In this document: positions 35,575 through 45,551 of the stretch, in pieces
How the letters are laid out: every line of letters starts with the position of its first letter
Position numbering within the stretch: position 1 is the stretch's first letter
DNA from: Caballeronia sp. dw_19
GTDB lineage: Bacteria > Pseudomonadota > Gammaproteobacteria > Burkholderiales > Burkholderiaceae
Direction of reading: 5' to 3'
NCBI RefSeq assembly: GCF_018449515.1
Contig: NZ_JAAVUQ010000010.1
Location: 1 to 64,000 of the forward strand
Length of the DNA: 64,000 bases
Notes under the pieces: model-generated
Database searches by the model: none
The model's input: only the letters and a program-made list of their open reading frames with translations
Told to the model about the DNA's origin: nothing
Program-made: the position numbers and the translations under genes

Positions 35575-38500
35575 TCACTTCGCCACCACCACCGGAATGC
35601 CCCTCAACGCGCCGGCACCCTTGACCTCGTCGAGCGACGCCTTCACATACCGCCCCGTCTCGACCTCGATCCCCAGCTTCCCCCCCAGATCCCGTTCGCG
35701 CCGCTTCACCATCGACAGATTCGCCAGCTTCACGTGTCCATAACCGCGAATGCGTTCGTGCATCAGCGCAAGCGTTTCGATATCCTTAGCGTTATCGGGT
35801 GTCATTACTTCAAGCGCGCGTCGAATGGTTACTTCGTAGTCTCCGGGAAGCTCGCGCTCCATCTTTCGCTCAAGCGACTTGCCGAACGGATCGATCACCG
35901 TCCCACGCAATCCACGAACCTTCGACAGCACCCCAAGCACTGGCCACAACCATTGCCCAAACGTCATCTTCCGAGGTTGCCCACCGTTCTTCGCCTTCGA
36001 TAAAACCGGCGGAGCCATATTAAATTTCACCGCGAAATCCTGTCCCGCCGTGCCTTCGAACTGCGCTTCCAGTGCTGCCCGGAATGCCGGGTCGGTGTGA
36101 AGCCGCGCGACTTCGTATTCGTCCTTCACCGCCAGCAGCCGATAAAACGTCGAAGCCACCGCGCGCGTCACGGCATCGTTGTGATGTGCCGCAGCGGCCG
36201 AAACCAATGCCCGATATCGCGTCACATAACTCGAACCGCCATAAGCCAGCAACCGTGCTTCACGATCCGCGATCAACACATCCAACGGCATCGCAGCCAT
36301 CTCGACTCGCGGCGTAACAGCAGCTTTGCGCAGCGCTTCCAGCGCATCCAGATCCGCCGCAGCCAGCCGGCCGATAGCAAACGCCAGCTTGTTCATCGGC
36401 ACGGCGACATTGTTCAACTCGATCGCGCGCATCAACGCGGCATGGGAGACCGGCACCAGTCCAAGCTGCCACGCATAACCCAGCATCAGGATATTTGCGC
36501 CGATCGTGTCGCCGAGAAAACGCGTCGCCAAAGCCTGCGCGTCGCACGTATTCATGCGTTCCGCGCCCGCCGCGTGCTGCATCTTTTCCAGCAGCGATCC
36601 GGCGTGAAGGTTCGCATCGGGGTTCTGCACGAACGTCGCGTTCGGAATCGCGTGCGTGTTCACGACAATCCGCGTGCGCCCATGCCGCACCGTTTGCAGC
36701 GCGTCAGCGCTCGCGCCGACGACCATGTCGCAGGCGAGCAGCACGTCGGCTTGCTGGGTATCGATGCGTACCTGGTTCAGCAGTGCATCGGTGGAAGCGA
36801 AGCGCACGAACGACAGCACCGCGCCACCTTTCTGCGCAAAGCCCATGAAGTCGAGCACGGACGCGCTCTTGCCTTCCAGATGCGCGGCCATGCTGATCAG
36901 CGCGCCGACCGTCACCACGCCCGTGCCGCCGACGCCGGTAATCAAGATGTCGTACGGCGCGTTATCGAGTTGGAGCCTGGGTTCCTGTAACGCATCGACG
37001 CGTGCCGCGAGCGCTTCGGGATCGAATACATTGCCGGCGGTTTTCTTGAGCTTTGCGCCTTCGAGCGTGACGAAGCTCGGGCAGAAACCGTTCACGCACG
37101 AGTAGTCCTTGTTGCACGACGATTGGTCGATGCGGCGCTTGCGTCCGAGTTCGGTTTCAACCGGTTCCACCGATAAACAATTGCTCTGCACGCCGCAATC
37201 GCCACAGCCTTCGCACACGGCTTCGTTGATGAACAAGCGCTTGTCGGGATCGGGGAACTCGCCTTTCTTCCTGCGACGTCGTTTTTCCGCCGCGCAGGTT
37301 TGATCGTAGATGAGGACGGTAACGCCCTTGATATCGCGCAAGCGCCGCTGGACATCGTCGAGTTCGCGCCGATGATGGAACGTCGTGCCCTTCGGAAACT
37401 GATCGTGATGGCCGTCATATTTCTCGGGTTCATCGCTGACTATGACCAGTGTCGCAATACCTTCGGCCTCAACTTGCCGCGCGATTTGCGGCACCGAAAT
37501 GCTGCCGTCGACCGGCTGCCCGCCGGTCATCGCGACGGCGTCGTTGTAGAGGATCTTGTAGGTGATGTTGGCCTTCGCCGCGGCCGCCTGGCGAATAGCG
37601 AGGATTCCTGAGTGAAAGTAGGTGCCATCGCCGAGATTCTGGAACACGTGCGGCGTTTTCGTGAACATGGAGTGCGACGCCCAATCCACGCCTTCTCCGC
37701 CCATTTGGATCAGGCCCGTCGTATCGCGCTCCATCCACGACGCCATGAAGTGGCAGCCAATCCCGGCCTGCGCGATCGAGCCTTCAGGCACTTTCGTCGA
37801 TGTATTGTGCGGACAGCCCGAGCAAAAATAGGGCGTGCGTTTGACAGCATCGGCGGCATTCGACAAGATTTGCGGCGCGACGAGATCGACGACTTTATCG
37901 CGTCGATCCAGCGCGGGTTTGTGCCGCGCGAGCCAATCCGCGAAGACAGGCAGCACGCGCGATGGGCGCAGTTCACCGAGCGCACTCAGCAGCATTGCAC
38001 CGTTCTGCGCGTTCTTGCCGACCACGATCGGCCGCGCGCCTTGTGTCCGGTTATACAAATGGTCCTTGATCTGCTGCTCGATCACCGGCCCTTTTTCTTC
38101 GATCACCAAGACCTCAGAGAGACCTTCGACGAAGGTATCGAGGCGCGTGGTTTCCAGCGGAAACGATAAACCCACTTTATAGATGCGCACGCCGGCGGCA
38201 TCGAGGTCATCGACACTCAGATCCAGGCGGCGCAACGTTTCCATCAGGTCGAGATGCGCTTTGCCGCACGTGACGATGCCGACGTTCGCGTGCTGACTCG
38301 GGGCGATCCATTTATCGATGGAGTGAACGCGAGAAAAATACCGCACGGCGTCGAGTTTCGCGGCAAGACGTGCTTCGATTGTCAAGCTCGGCAAGTCGGG
38401 CCAACGATTGTGCAACCCGCCTTCGGGCGCGACGAAACCCTGCGGCGCGGGCCACACGGTCTGGAACGCGTCGAGGTCAACGGTCGACCCGGACTCCACA

Positions 38501-39144
38501 GTCTCCGATATCGCCTTGTAGCCCACCCACGCGCCCGAAAAACGCGATAACGCCCAGCCGTAGAGACCGAACTCGAGCATATCGGCGATATTGGCGGGGT
38601 TCACCACCGGCATATGCCAGGCGATCATCGCCTGATCCGACTGATGCGGCATGGACGACGACACGCAGCCATGATCGTCGCCCGCCACGACCAGCACGCC
38701 GCCGTGCGGCGACGAACCGTACGCGTTGCCGTGCTTCAGCGCATCGCCGGCTCGATCCACGCCCGGGCCCTTGCCGTACCACATCGCAAAGACGCCTTCC
38801 ACCGTCCGCTCGGGGTCCGATTCCACCCGCTGCGTGCCAAGCACGGCGGTGCCACCAAGCTCCTCGTTGATCGCAGGCAGAAAACGCACGTCATGCGACG
38901 CGAGGAGTTTTTTCGCCTTCCACAATTGCTGATCGACCATACCCAGCGGGGAACCCCGATAACCGCTGACAAAACCCGCTGTATTCAGCCCGGCGGCGCG
39001 ATCGAGTTGGCGTTGCATCAAGACAAGCCGAACCAATGCCTGCGTGCCGGTGAGGAAGATCCGGCCGTGCGCGGCGTTGAGGTTATCGGTGAGTTGGTAG
39101 CTTGCTAGAGGAGGGTTATCTGAAAAAGGCACACGCGCGTTCAT
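35575..39144 (-). CDS. Indolepyruvate ferredoxin oxidoreductase family protein (fused subunits)
   Basis: 1189 aa, a single chain combining IorA- and IorB-like parts. Residues 1-400 are the pyrimidine-binding/transketolase-like region (SGYRGSPLGMVDQQ). A TPP-binding half follows, with YFCSGCPHNTSTKVPEG near 437 and NLGDGTYFHSG near 505. A 4Fe-4S cluster motif CEGCGDCGVQSNC is at about 642-654, then the gamma-type domain with ITGVGGTGVVTVGALISMAA. It oxidatively decarboxylates aryl-2-oxoacids to acyl-CoA, reducing ferredoxin. Fused forms are typical of Proteobacteria and work aerobically in aromatic amino acid catabolism. Monocistronic. Confidence 0.95.
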   Translation of the reverse strand: MNARVPFSDNPPLASYQLTDNLNAAHGRIFLTGTQALVRLVLMQRQLDRAAGLNTAGFVSGYRGSPLGMVDQQLWKAKKLLASHDVRFLPAINEELGGTAVLGTQRVESDPERTVEGVFAMWYGKGPGVDRAGDALKHGNAYGSSPHGGVLVVAGDDHGCVSSSMPHQSDQAMIAWHMPVVNPANIADMLEFGLYGWALSRFSGAWVGYKAISETVESGSTVDLDAFQTVWPAPQGFVAPEGGLHNRWPDLPSLTIEARLAAKLDAVRYFSRVHSIDKWIAPSQHANVGIVTCGKAHLDLMETLRRLDLSVDDLDAAGVRIYKVGLSFPLETTRLDTFVEGLSEVLVIEEKGPVIEQQIKDHLYNRTQGARPIVVGKNAQNGAMLLSALGELRPSRVLPVFADWLARHKPALDRRDKVVDLVAPQILSNAADAVKRTPYFCSGCPHNTSTKVPEGSIAQAGIGCHFMASWMERDTTGLIQMGGEGVDWASHSMFTKTPHVFQNLGDGTYFHSGILAIRQAAAAKANITYKILYNDAVAMTGGQPVDGSISVPQIARQVEAEGIATLVIVSDEPEKYDGHHDQFPKGTTFHHRRELDDVQRRLRDIKGVTVLIYDQTCAAEKRRRRKKGEFPDPDKRLFINEAVCEGCGDCGVQSNCLSVEPVETELGRKRRIDQSSCNKDYSCVNGFCPSFVTLEGAKLKKTAGNVFDPEALAARVDALQEPRLQLDNAPYDILITGVGGTGVVTVGALISMAAHLEGKSASVLDFMGFAQKGGAVLSFVRFASTDALLNQVRIDTQQADVLLACDMVVGASADALQTVRHGRTRIVVNTHAIPNATFVQNPDANLHAGSLLEKMQHAAGAERMNTCDAQALATRFLGDTIGANILMLGYAWQLGLVPVSHAALMRAIELNNVAVPMNKLAFAIGRLAAADLDALEALRKAAVTPRVEMAAMPLDVLIADREARLLAYGGSSYVTRYRALVSAAAAHHNDAVTRAVASTFYRLLAVKDEYEVARLHTDPAFRAALEAQFEGTAGQDFAVKFNMAPPVLSKAKNGGQPRKMTFGQWLWPVLGVLSKVRGLRGTVIDPFGKSLERKMERELPGDYEVTIRRALEVMTPDNAKDIETLALMHERIRGYGHVKLANLSMVKRRERDLGGKLGIEVETGRYVKASLDEVKGAGALRGIPVVVAK

Positions 39145-39394
39145 GGATGAGGCTCCGGCGTTTTATCGATGAATTGAGAGGATGTCGCCATTCTTCCTCG
39201 ACATAACCGGAAGGTTTTTGCGTTCTTCGCGATCGCACGCTTGTACCAGAAACGAAATCGATCTTTATTGAGATGGATGAGTGGAAATCACCTGCCGAAT
39301 GGCTAACGTGTGGTTAACCCGCGTCTCGAAACTACCGGGAGCGGGTAATCTGGACGCTCCCTGACAATGCCGCGCCACAAAAAGGAATTCACCC

Positions 39395-40048
39395 ATGAAG
39401 CTCTACTACTGGCCGAAGACGCGTGCGTTTCGCGCGTTATGGATGCTTGAGGAATTGCGCGTGCCGTATGAGTTCGCCTACGTGAACATTCGGGCGGGCG
39501 AGCAGAACGCACCGGCGTTTTGCTCGGTGAATCCGATGTCGAAGTTGCCCGCGCTGGATGACGACGGCGTGTGCGTCGCGGAATCGGGCGCGGTGCTGCT
39601 TTATCTCGCCGATAAATACCCGCAAGCGGGGCTGGGCGTCTCGCTTGATGACCCGTTGCGAGGCCGTTTCCTCCAATGGATGTTTTTCACGGGCGCTTGT
39701 CTTGAGCCGGCAATGGCAGAACGGATGACGGGCGCACCGGGCAACAGCGTGAGTTTCGGCTGGGGCGATCTGGGCCGCGTGGAGAAGGCGATTGAATCGG
39801 CGTTGGCCGACGGCGCCTGGCTGCTTGGAGAACATTTTACAGCAGCCGACATCCTCGTTTCGAGCACGCTGCAGATCGCCTATATGGCGAAGCTGATCGA
39901 GCCGGGAGGCGTGTTGTCGGATTATGTGGCACGCGCAACGTCGCGGGACGCGCACGAACGCGCGGTATCGATCGATAAACAGGAAGCGCAGAAGGTGCCG
40001 TCAGCCGCCCCGCAGCAGCAGACGGGAACGGTGAGTCTGAAGCCGTGA
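39395..40048 (+). CDS. Glutathione S-transferase family protein
   Basis: 217 aa. The N-terminal thioredoxin-like domain begins MKLYYWPKTRAFRALWMLEE, with NPMSKLPALDDDGVCVAESG holding the cis-Pro and glutathione-binding E-S. The C-terminal helical domain contains FTAADILVSSTLQIA, the N-capping GST motif. AAGGA lies before the ATG. The last 25 residues (Gln/Pro-rich) are an unusual tail. The electrophilic substrate is unknown; cytoplasmic. Confidence 0.92.
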   Translation: MKLYYWPKTRAFRALWMLEELRVPYEFAYVNIRAGEQNAPAFCSVNPMSKLPALDDDGVCVAESGAVLLYLADKYPQAGLGVSLDDPLRGRFLQWMFFTGACLEPAMAERMTGAPGNSVSFGWGDLGRVEKAIESALADGAWLLGEHFTAADILVSSTLQIAYMAKLIEPGGVLSDYVARATSRDAHERAVSIDKQEAQKVPSAAPQQQTGTVSLKP

Positions 40049-40068
40049 GGTCGTATTGGGCTCGGGCG

Positions 40069-40314
40069 TCAAGGGAAGGTCTTGGGCTTGGGAATGCCCG
40101 CACCGGCTTCAATGTCCGCGACGGCTTGGACGTGCGCGGCATCAATGGCGTCGGTGGGGGTCGACAAGCCGTTATCGCCGCCAACGGTTTTCCACGGCTG
40201 CACGGCTTTGTCGAGATGACGGATTTCGTATTCCGCGTCCCAGCGCGTCCCCTGTAGTTCGATAGGCCGAACGTGGATGGAGTAGACGCCGTAGAGGAAG
40301 AGTTGTTCAGGCAT
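40069..40314 (-). CDS. Small protein of unknown function
   Basis: 81 aa from the ATG behind GGGAG, beginning MPEQLFLYGVYSIHVRPIEL. Composition and frame use are coding-like, with a beta-rich first half and a helical second half (DAIDAAHVQAVADIEAGAGI). No cysteine, signal or membrane segment. I do not recognise it beyond a general likeness to small Burkholderia-specific proteins. It lies 65 bases after the next small gene on the same strand, suggesting a two-gene unit. Confidence 0.65.
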   Translation of the reverse strand: MPEQLFLYGVYSIHVRPIELQGTRWDAEYEIRHLDKAVQPWKTVGGDNGLSTPTDAIDAAHVQAVADIEAGAGIPKPKTFP

Positions 40315-40379
40315 GGTGGTTCTCCCGTTCAAGCGAAGTGACGACAGCAGCGGCGAGCAATCTCCGCGCCGCCGTCATT

Positions 40380-40610
40380 TCACAACTCGAGTTCGCCGAG
40401 GATCCGGTGCGCGAGCGCGCGGGCTTCTTCCAGCGCCTCTTCTTCGGACAGGGAAGTGGCCGCGACGTCGTACTGTTTGGGCTCGGAATCCTCGCCGTCT
40501 TCGCCGTCGTCCCGCACCAGCGTGACAACGCCTCGAAACTCGCCGCCGTCTACGGCGTGCGCGCCGATGGTCGCGGTGTAGATGCCTTTCGTGTAGATCG
40601 TGTCTTCCAT
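40380..40610 (-). CDS. Small acidic protein of unknown function
   Basis: 76 aa with a strong GGAGG site before the ATG. Sequence: a beta-rich first half (IYTKGIYTATIGAHAVDGGE) and a very acidic helical second half (SLSEEEALEEARALAHRILG). Calculated charge is clearly negative. No known domain recognised; cytoplasmic. Paired with the 81-aa gene downstream. Confidence 0.7.
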   Translation of the reverse strand: MEDTIYTKGIYTATIGAHAVDGGEFRGVVTLVRDDGEDGEDSEPKQYDVAATSLSEEEALEEARALAHRILGELEL

Positions 40611-40698
40611 GATGCACCTCCGGCAAAGGTTGAAACGATGCTAGCACGCGTATTTATCTAGCGTGTGACCGTCTCTCATTGACCCGTAGGCGCACGTT

Positions 40699-41619
40699 TC
40701 AGGCCAGCAAATTTTCCACTTCTTCCAGCGATGGTGAGTGCGCCCCCGACATCCGGCACGCCGCCGCGCCCGCCGCGAGCGCAAAACGCAGATGATCGGG
40801 CCAGCCGCCGGCGCGGGTCATCAAGCTATAGAGCAAGCCGGCAATGGACGCATCGCCGGCGCCGACTGTATCCGCGACATCGACTTTTGGCGGGCGAGCC
40901 TGCCAGCTTTCGTCGCCGACGTGCAGCGTGGCTTCAGCCGATCCGCGCGTGACAAGCACCGTGGCTTGCGGGTTCATCGCACGAATCTCGGCGAGGGCGT
41001 CGGCTTCATCCGGCAGGGATGGGAAGAGTTTTTGCAGGTCTTCGTCGGAGACTTTGATCAGGTCGGCAAGCGCTGCCATCTTGCGCAAGGTTGGCTCGTA
41101 GCCATGCTCCATCAGGTTTCGATAATTCGGGTCGAAGCTGATCTTCACGCCATGCTCGCGCAATTGCGCGGCGAGACGGGCGAGCGTGCCGCCAAGCGGC
41201 TGGCGCACGAGGCTGATGCAGCCGAAGTGCGCCCATTTCACCGAGTCCATCCAGCCGGTCGGCAGAAGGGAGGGATCGAAGGCGAGATCTGCGCCGTTTT
41301 CACCCATGAAGTAATAGGTCGGCGGCTGCGTCTTGTGGACAATCGCCAGCAACGGCGGCCGCTCTACGCGCTGCATGAAGCGCATGTCGAGGCCGGCCGC
41401 GACGCTGGCGTCCCAGAGTTCATCGGAGAAATTGTCCGTGCCCAGCGAACCGGCACATGCCGTCGGCAAACCAAGATGCGCGACGGCGCGTGCGACATTC
41501 CAACCCGCGCCGCCCGGGCGCGACAGCCAGTCTGACGGCCCGGTGCGGATCAGGTCCGTCAGGATGTCGCCGGCCGAGACGAATTGGGGGAAAGTTGAAT
41601 TGGAGGTCATCGTACTCAC
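40699..41619 (-). CDS. PfkB-family carbohydrate kinase (fructokinase-like)
   Basis: 306 aa. The N-terminal PfkB motif GGAGWNVARAVAHLG and the C-terminal DTVGAGDASIAGLL with catalytic Asp are present. The start is a GTG (41617-41619), three bases after the stop of the epimerase gene, indicating coupled translation; an ATG three codons later is an alternative. In the operon lacI-AGE epimerase-kinase, the likely substrate is fructose produced from mannose by the epimerase/isomerase. Cytoplasmic. Confidence 0.93.
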   Translation of the reverse strand: MSTMTSNSTFPQFVSAGDILTDLIRTGPSDWLSRPGGAGWNVARAVAHLGLPTACAGSLGTDNFSDELWDASVAAGLDMRFMQRVERPPLLAIVHKTQPPTYYFMGENGADLAFDPSLLPTGWMDSVKWAHFGCISLVRQPLGGTLARLAAQLREHGVKISFDPNYRNLMEHGYEPTLRKMAALADLIKVSDEDLQKLFPSLPDEADALAEIRAMNPQATVLVTRGSAEATLHVGDESWQARPPKVDVADTVGAGDASIAGLLYSLMTRAGGWPDHLRFALAAGAAACRMSGAHSPSLEEVENLLA

Positions 41620-41622
41620 GGT

Positions 41623-42891
41623 TTAGCTCGTCTCTTTCGCTGTCTCGCGGTTTTGCCGGGGCGCGTCGGTTAGTGGTATCGCGTTCAGCACTTCGTAGCA
41701 CGCGCCCATCGTGTGGTAATCGGTCTTGCCGGCGGGGCTCTTTTCGTCGCCGTATTTGCGGTTGTCGCAGGTCAGGATGCGGAACCACGCGCCATATTCG
41801 TGATCGACGAAATGTGCCCAGCTATAACGCCAGAGTTCGTCATAGCAATCCCAGAATCGCTCCAGGCCGGTGCGCTTGCCGAGCAACGCCGCGGTGGCGA
41901 AGGTCTCTGCCTGCACCCAGAAGTATTTGTCGTGGTCGCAGATGGTGTCGTCAGGGCCGAAGCCGTAATACAGGCCGCCGTGCTGGTCGTCCCACGCGCG
42001 ATTGAAACCTGCGTCGAATAGTTCGATGGCGCGCGGTGCGAGCCATGGCAACGCGCGATGCCGCTCCAGGATCAGCAGCAGCTTCGCCCACTCGGTCTGA
42101 TGGCCGGGCTGGAAACCCCATGGGCGGAAGATGTTGGAACTGTCGGATTCGTTGTAATGCCAGTCGATCGACCAGTCGGCGTTGAAGTGCTCCCAGACGA
42201 GGCCATTGCTCAACCGCGCCTGGCGCAAGGTGATGTTGCCGGCAATTTTCTCCGCACGATCCAGATACAGCACATGGCCGGTCGCCTCGTACGCGGCCAG
42301 CAACGCTTCGGTCGCATGCATGTTGGCGTTCTGCCCGCGATACGACGACAACTGCCAGTCGGGCGTGGCTTCATCGGCGTATAGACCGGCGCCCGCGTCC
42401 CAGAAATGCTTGTCCATCAGCTGGAAGGTTTCATCGATCAAGGGTTTGGCTTCGTCAATACCCGCCATTGCCGCGTGCGCGCACGCTAGCAAAACGAACG
42501 CGTGGCCGTAGCAATGCCGCGTGCCGTCGAGCGTGCGTTTCGTACCGTCGCGCCATTCGATTTCCCAGTCGTAGCCTTCATTCACTGAGTCCCAATGCGC
42601 GTTGCGCAGGAATGTGAATGCGTGACGGGCGTTGTCCTGATGCTGCTGGCCGCCGAAATGACGGAACGCCATCGCGTGGTTGAAGACGAAGCGCGTGCTG
42701 CTGACAAGGTGGCGCGTGGTGCGGTCGTAGACCGTGCCATCGTCTTTGAAAAAATGGAAAAAACCACCCGAGTCATCACGGGCGGTTCGCGCGTAGAACG
42801 CTAGCGTGTGGCGAACGTGATCGAGGAGGAAATCGCGGCTGCGAAAGTCCGGGTCAGCCGGACCCGCCACGTGCAAAGCGGTTGAGTTCAT
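41623..42891 (-). CDS. AGE family epimerase/isomerase (mannose isomerase-like)
   Basis: 422 aa, N-acylglucosamine 2-epimerase family, an alpha6/alpha6 barrel with catalytic His residues. Recognisable parts are FFHFFKDDGTVYDRTTRHLV, DGTRHCYGHAFVLLACAHA and GFQPGHQTEWAKLLLILERH, matching the His-containing loops of mannose isomerase and cellobiose epimerase. It overlaps the regulator gene by four bases (42888-42891) and is followed by fructokinase, which suggests mannose-to-fructose conversion. The exact sugar is inferred from context only. Confidence 0.92.
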   Translation of the reverse strand: MNSTALHVAGPADPDFRSRDFLLDHVRHTLAFYARTARDDSGGFFHFFKDDGTVYDRTTRHLVSSTRFVFNHAMAFRHFGGQQHQDNARHAFTFLRNAHWDSVNEGYDWEIEWRDGTKRTLDGTRHCYGHAFVLLACAHAAMAGIDEAKPLIDETFQLMDKHFWDAGAGLYADEATPDWQLSSYRGQNANMHATEALLAAYEATGHVLYLDRAEKIAGNITLRQARLSNGLVWEHFNADWSIDWHYNESDSSNIFRPWGFQPGHQTEWAKLLLILERHRALPWLAPRAIELFDAGFNRAWDDQHGGLYYGFGPDDTICDHDKYFWVQAETFATAALLGKRTGLERFWDCYDELWRYSWAHFVDHEYGAWFRILTCDNRKYGDEKSPAGKTDYHTMGACYEVLNAIPLTDAPRQNRETAKETS

Positions 42892-43913
42892 ACCGGTGTG
42901 TGTGTCCGTGTTATGGCCGAGCTCGCGCGAGGGATGAGGCGCACGGGCACGAGCGTGTCGGTGGTGTTCGCGTCGTCGTGGCTCTGAGCGGTTTCCAGCA
43001 GCAATTCCACGCCGCGCCGCCCGAGCGCTTCCTTGTCGACCGTGACGGTGGTGAGCGGCGGCGTGCTTTGGGCTGCGGCGGGGATATCGTCGAAACCGAC
43101 AAACGCGATGTCTTCCGGCACCCGCAAACCGTGCGCGAGACAGACGCGCATGGCAGCGAGGGCCGCTGCATCGTTATAGGCGAAAACGGCGTCAGGCAGC
43201 GGCGCGGATTGAGCACGAGCTTGCGCGATCAGGCGCTCCATGGCGTCGGCGGCAGCCACATCGGCGTCGATAGCCGGCTGCGTGGTGACTTCGAGCGTCG
43301 GGTTAAAGAGTAGTCCTGCTTCGAAATACGCCAGCCGATAACCCATTGCGCGCTGGGAGATGCTGTAGTGCGCCAGCGATCCGCCAATGAATGCAATCCG
43401 CTTGCGCCCGAGTGCGAACAGGTGCTGCATGGCAAGCGCGGCGCCGCGCGCGTTGTCGACGTTGACCGAGCGGAAACCCGGCGCGCGCAAATCGATCAGT
43501 ACGACCGGCCGGTTCATGGAGCGCAGATGAGCCAGCAGCTCGGGCTCGATAAATCCCGCAACCGCGACGGCGTCCGGTGCGTGAAGCCGCATCTGCTGGG
43601 CGAGATCATGCGTTGGGCCGGCTGTCAGTACAGACGGCACCAGCCGTCGCTCGCGGCAGGCTTCTTCGAAACCGTGCAGCACGTGGGAAAAGAACGGGCT
43701 GACTGCGAAATTATTGTGCTGGCGATGAAGCAGGAACGTGACGCGCCGGATTCGGGTGCGAAGCTGGGCGGCGTCATAGCCAAGTTGTCGCGCCGCTTCC
43801 ACCACGCGTTCGCGCGTAGTTTCCGACAAGCCCGGCTGGTTTTTAAGCGCTCGCGATACGGTGCCGATTGACACACTGGCTGCGCGCGCGACATCGCGAA
43901 TGGTTGTGGCCAT
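42888..43913 (-). CDS. LacI family transcriptional regulator
   Basis: 341 aa. The N-terminal HTH and hinge (TIRDVARAASVSIGTVSRAL, then LGYDAAQLRTRIRRVTFLLH) are followed by a periplasmic-binding-like effector domain (VLIDLRAPGFRSVNVDNARG). It is the first gene of the operon with the epimerase and kinase, so it most likely represses them and responds to their sugar. Candidate operator-like motifs lie upstream at 43984-43993, 44023-44032 and 44110-44121. Confidence 0.94.
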   Translation of the reverse strand: MATTIRDVARAASVSIGTVSRALKNQPGLSETTRERVVEAARQLGYDAAQLRTRIRRVTFLLHRQHNNFAVSPFFSHVLHGFEEACRERRLVPSVLTAGPTHDLAQQMRLHAPDAVAVAGFIEPELLAHLRSMNRPVVLIDLRAPGFRSVNVDNARGAALAMQHLFALGRKRIAFIGGSLAHYSISQRAMGYRLAYFEAGLLFNPTLEVTTQPAIDADVAAADAMERLIAQARAQSAPLPDAVFAYNDAAALAAMRVCLAHGLRVPEDIAFVGFDDIPAAAQSTPPLTTVTVDKEALGRRGVELLLETAQSHDDANTTDTLVPVRLIPRASSAITRTHTPV

Positions 43914-44157
43914 CGGGTTTCTCGTCTCCGCATTGCGTAGATTTGTTGTTTATCGGCGCTGAGGCGTTGTACGCACTTGACGTGTTTACTAACGACGTCA
44001 GTTTGCACAATTTCGGCGATTGTATAGTAAAACCGCGCGAAAACTTGCCTGAGGAACCTAGAGAAAACCCGCAATCTCTTTGTCAATAAGACTTTCAGTT
44101 AGCTTTATTGTTTAGTAAATGTGGTGGAAAATTCAACTTAATATGTGTTGGCGAGCG

Positions 44158-44778
44158 CTAGCGCGCCTCCCGTTGATGCACGGATCGCGCATTCGATGAC
44201 CACACGTCGAGCACCATGTCATCGTCCCGATAGCAGGACAGAAGCGGTAGCGTGAGTTTTGCGCGAAGTTCTCGATGTACATGATCTCCTGAGTGCGGCC
44301 ATCCCTTGATCGGCCGCCGCCAATGGCAGGCGATCAGCGTTCCCCCCTCGGCGAGCGAAACGGTCAGCTTAGCTATCAGCTCCGCCAGTTGCGCCTCATT
44401 CAGGTAATACGCCACCTCGCTGATTACGATCAGGTCGAACTCGCCATCCGGCCACTCGTTGGGCATGGCGCGCTGCTCGACCCGAACGTGCTGAAGATGC
44501 GCGACTCGCTGGCGGGCAAGTTCGACCGCTGCCGGATTCAAATCCGCTGCGAGCAGCATCTCGCATCGAGACGCCAGCTCAGCTGTCAGTTCGCCGTTCG
44601 CGCAACCGGGTTCATACGCACGACGGTAACGTTCGTCGGGGAGGGCGGCCAGCGTCAACGCGCGCTTGCGCCGCTCGTACCAGCGGTCACGAAGTAGCCA
44701 GGGGTCGTTGCTGCGTTGATAGAGACCGGCGAAATAGTCCTGCGCGTTCGGTTCCTGCGTGTTCCGGTCCGCCGTCAT
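44158..44778 (-). CDS. SAM-dependent methyltransferase (NodS-like)
   Basis: 206 aa class I methyltransferase. The SAM site is seen in RRAYEPGCANGELTAELASR, and VISEVAYYLNEAQLAELI follows, like NodS/nodulation methyltransferases. The N-terminus QDYFAGLYQRSNDPWLLRDR is typical for the group. Its ATG overlaps the stop of the PIG-L gene by four bases. In related genomes this gene co-occurs with an acyl-CoA dehydrogenase, a PIG-L deacetylase and often a glycosyltransferase; the product is unknown. Confidence 0.9.
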   Translation of the reverse strand: MTADRNTQEPNAQDYFAGLYQRSNDPWLLRDRWYERRKRALTLAALPDERYRRAYEPGCANGELTAELASRCEMLLAADLNPAAVELARQRVAHLQHVRVEQRAMPNEWPDGEFDLIVISEVAYYLNEAQLAELIAKLTVSLAEGGTLIACHWRRPIKGWPHSGDHVHRELRAKLTLPLLSCYRDDDMVLDVWSSNARSVHQREAR

Positions 44779-45551
44779 ATCAGCACGACCTCATAGGGCC
44801 GGGTGAGACGTTCGAGCACATGCTCGGGCAGGATGGGTGCGCGACCCGTCGAGTTGTCGGCTTCGATCTGACTCCGAAACGCCTGGACCGCGTGAACCTT
44901 GCGGGCAAGCGTTGCCGCATCCAGCACGATGCGGCGCGCACGGCTCCAGGGCACGCGGGAATCCTCGGGTGTCGCCCAGTGCCACGTCCATACAGGGACT
45001 TCCACGAACGGCAGGTCAAGCGCACCCGCCACGGCGGTCACAACCCGGCCGACCGACTCGTGGTCGGGATGGCCATCGAAACGCCAGGTTCCAAACACAA
45101 TGTCGCCTGGTTCGAGATGGACTTTCAACGCTTCCGCCAGTTCGGGCTCGAACGTTTCTCCACCGCCGTCCGCAAGGTGCAGCCGCACCAGCGCGACGTG
45201 CCTCATGCGCAGACGTTGTAGCGCGTCGCGCGTTTCTTGCGGACGGGCCGCGGCGAGCCTCGCTCTGGGCCATTCCGGCGAATCAGGATGGCTCGCAGTG
45301 CCGTCCGTCACGGCGATGATCAGCACCTTGCGACCCAGATCCGACAGTTGCGCCAGCAGGCCGCCCGTGCCCAGAACCTCGTCGTCTGGATGCGGCGCAA
45401 CAATCACGGCGCGTGCACCGGGCGGCACGAGGATCGCCGGATCGACTTCGGGCAGGCTCGAAAGCAGCCCGGACTTTTGCCAGGTTGCTTCGGGCGTGCC
45501 ATTCCCTCTGATAGCGCGGTCGTTTGCCGAGTGAGTTACTACAGGTTCCAT
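44775..45551 (-). CDS. PIG-L family deacetylase
   Basis: About 258 aa from ATG 45549-45551; an ATG three codons upstream (45560) is also possible. The zinc motif PHPDDEVLGTGG follows ARAVIVAPHPDD, and HPDHESVGRVV lies further on, as expected for LmbE/PIG-L metal-dependent N-deacetylases acting on acetylated sugars. Sits in the middle of a three-gene operon with overlaps on both sides. Confidence 0.92.
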   Translation of the reverse strand: MEPVVTHSANDRAIRGNGTPEATWQKSGLLSSLPEVDPAILVPPGARAVIVAPHPDDEVLGTGGLLAQLSDLGRKVLIIAVTDGTASHPDSPEWPRARLAAARPQETRDALQRLRMRHVALVRLHLADGGGETFEPELAEALKVHLEPGDIVFGTWRFDGHPDHESVGRVVTAVAGALDLPFVEVPVWTWHWATPEDSRVPWSRARRIVLDAATLARKVHAVQAFRSQIEADNSTGRAPILPEHVLERLTRPYEVVLI

